From Trichobilharzia regenti (Eukaryota; Platyhelminthes; Trematoda; Strigeidida; Schistosomatidae), in contig OX235262.1 of NCBI GenBank assembly GCA_944472135.2, positions 169,383,509 through 169,447,508 on the forward strand: a DNA stretch of 64,000 bases. Direction: 5' to 3'. This document shows positions 62,860 to 64,000 of the stretch, piece after piece (positions within the stretch are counted from its first letter, which is position 1; each line of letters starts with the position of its first letter). The notes beneath the pieces are model-generated. The model saw nothing but the letters and a program-made list of their open reading frames with translations, made no database searches and was not told the DNA's origin. The position numbers and the translations under genes are program-made.

Positions 62860-63355
62860 AAAAGAGTTATTATCAGGCTCCATTTGTAGCCAATTAGGAA
62901 AAATCTGTGATAATTTAAGTACTCACCAGTCCACATTTATTCCCATAGATGGATCTTATAATTCGTTTCAAAATATCTTCTTTATATGTTATGATCTGAG
63001 AAGTGGAACTGATCGTCATGTATATGATGCATTGTAAATGCACTGTGGTGATGAACCGCACTGAGTTTTCCAAATATCGTGGACGTGCGGTCCGTATTAC
63101 TGTAAATCACCGACTTGCCGTCAACATACCAGCAGTAACAGGTTTCTGACGTCAATTCAAGTCTGTTCAAGATGAGTCGAAATCCTGTTTAACACCTAGG
63201 CAGCTGAAGAGGATCCACGTAATAAAACCAAATGTATTCGTTCTCTCATTGTCCAATTTTTTGATTGCACTTCTTCTTCTGACCATCTTTATATCAACGA
63301 ATTTTTTCAAATTCCCTGAATCACGAAGTGGAGGAAAAATTAGAATTCATGGGAT
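62860..63355. other. Unassigned; open minus frame 62982-63170
   Basis: The minus frame reads 'LELTSETCYCWYVDGKSVIY', then 'FGKLSAVHHHSAFTMHHIHD' and DQFHFSDHNI, ended by a stop. It has no domain I know and no ATG at its start. It could be part of an exon or of an old repeat. Not called as a gene. Confidence 0.3.
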
Positions 63356-63364
63356 GGCCACTGA

Positions 63365-63560
63365 ATTGGATCCCAGTGGCTGAGTGGTATACGAGCCAGC
63401 TTGCCGTGTAACCGGAAGGTTTTGAGTTCGACCCCAGTGTGTGTGTGTGTACTGCCGATGATTCCCAAGCACTAGGATGAAACAGCTAGCTGTCCAGTAA
63501 TCCAGTGCTGGTTTTCAATGGTTCTCTAACTGATACTAATTCGTGATCAACTCGTCAGAA
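63365..63560 (+). repeat. Hammerhead-type SINE, plus copy
   Basis: 'CCCAGTGGCTGAGTGGTATA' (A-box-like), 'TTTTGAGTTCGACCCCAG' (B-box-like), a GT run, stem I TACTG, core CCGATGA (U4 to C), stem II TTCCC...GGAT, GAAAC, stem III CAGCTAGCTG, TC cleavage site and CAGTA. The 3' end is 'TGGTTCTCTAACTGATAC'. All helices are present; only the core is off by one base. Confidence 0.75.
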
Positions 63561-63819
63561 TAAATCTAATCCTTATTGAAATAATAATACAAAATAGTTA
63601 ACTGATCCAGGTGACGTAGTCTAACTAAAGCAAACTGGAGGTAATGAATAATAAATTATCTGTGAGCTAGTTTTTTCTTGTCTTCAATATCTGAAAGTAT
63701 AATCAAGCCACTCACACACACTTTGTAACAAGCCCTTTTTTTATCTGTTTATTATTCATTATGGTTGCATACGATATTGTTATGTTTTCTTCGTTTTAGT
63801 CAAATAGAGAATCTTAAAT

Positions 63820-63920
63820 GGTAATGCAAGTGTAGAACTTGAACACTGGTAGATCGTAATTCCATATTAGATGAGTTTATTTTAATAATCACATAGTGAT
63901 GAAGCACTGTATTCAATTAT
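63820..63920. repeat. Dispersed repeat Y
   Basis: 'CTTGAACACTGGTAGATCGT', 'AATTCCATATTAG' and 'AATCACATAGTGATGA' match 20.42-20.49 kb ('TTTGGCACTGTGGTGGCATG', 'AATTCCACATTAG', 'ATCACATAGTGATGA'). Class unknown. Confidence 0.45.
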
Positions 63921-64000
63921 AGGATTAATAGACAAATCGAATAAAATAGAAACGTTGCGTAATATTGTGTGAAATTTATTATCATAGAATTTAACGTTAT

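Noticed and set aside
1..64000. CRISPR array or bacterial operon
   Set aside because: No regularly spaced short repeats and no prokaryotic gene density; repeats present are eukaryotic retroelements.

Overview
The window looks like repeat-dominated, AT-rich genomic DNA of a digenean flatworm, most likely a schistosome. This rests on the combination of SR2-like RTE-clade retrotransposons, CR1/SR1-like fragments, many Penelope-like elements (PLEs) with GIY-YIG endonuclease domains, and tRNA-derived SINEs whose tails fold like the hammerhead ribozymes known from Schistosoma Sm-alpha repeats. I found no complete host gene, no rRNA and no bona fide tRNA gene. Two short open frames (26.4-26.7 kb, plus; 45.2-45.6 kb, minus) read like terminal host exons but are unproven.

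Layout. 0-6 kb: a decayed hammerhead SINE, a CR1-like RT fragment and a second non-LTR family ('family P'). 6-9 kb: AT-rich DNA, an RTE tail and a PLE inverted duplication. 9-12 kb: a solo LTR, a GIY-YIG fragment and a large PLE palindrome with arms of about 0.7 kb. 12-20 kb: RTE and PLE pieces plus SINEs. 20-27 kb: four PLE loci, one of them nested three deep. 27-33 kb: RTE, SINEs, a solo LTR, a CR1 fragment and a PLE with 0.34-kb inverted arms. 33-39 kb: two RTE copies and family P. 39-48 kb: a 612-bp mini-PLE with perfect 12-bp target duplications, RTE, a solo LTR inside a SINE, and more PLE remnants. 48-52.4 kb: an almost full-length RTE inserted into an older, oppositely oriented RTE, with a 14-bp target-site duplication. 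52.7-62 kb: several PLEs, a solo LTR holding a SINE, and a PLE inserted into family P. 62-64 kb: an RTE tail and a SINE.

How the parts relate. RTE copies supply the EN-RT machinery. A composite SINE ('SINE-3') joins a tRNA-like head to the RTE 5' UTR and RTE 3' end, so RTE probably mobilised it. PLE copies are repeatedly bounded by inverted pseudo-LTR arms, and several arms carry hammerhead-like folds whose stem I covaries between families. Four LTRs of one family are all solo, each with a 4-bp target duplication (three exact, one with a mismatch). The window is best read as a layered insertion record, and several orders of insertion can be read from the junctions.

Family names such as PLE-A to PLE-D, SINE-2/3/4, family P and repeats X, Y and Z are labels for this window only. 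All divergence statements are by eye.
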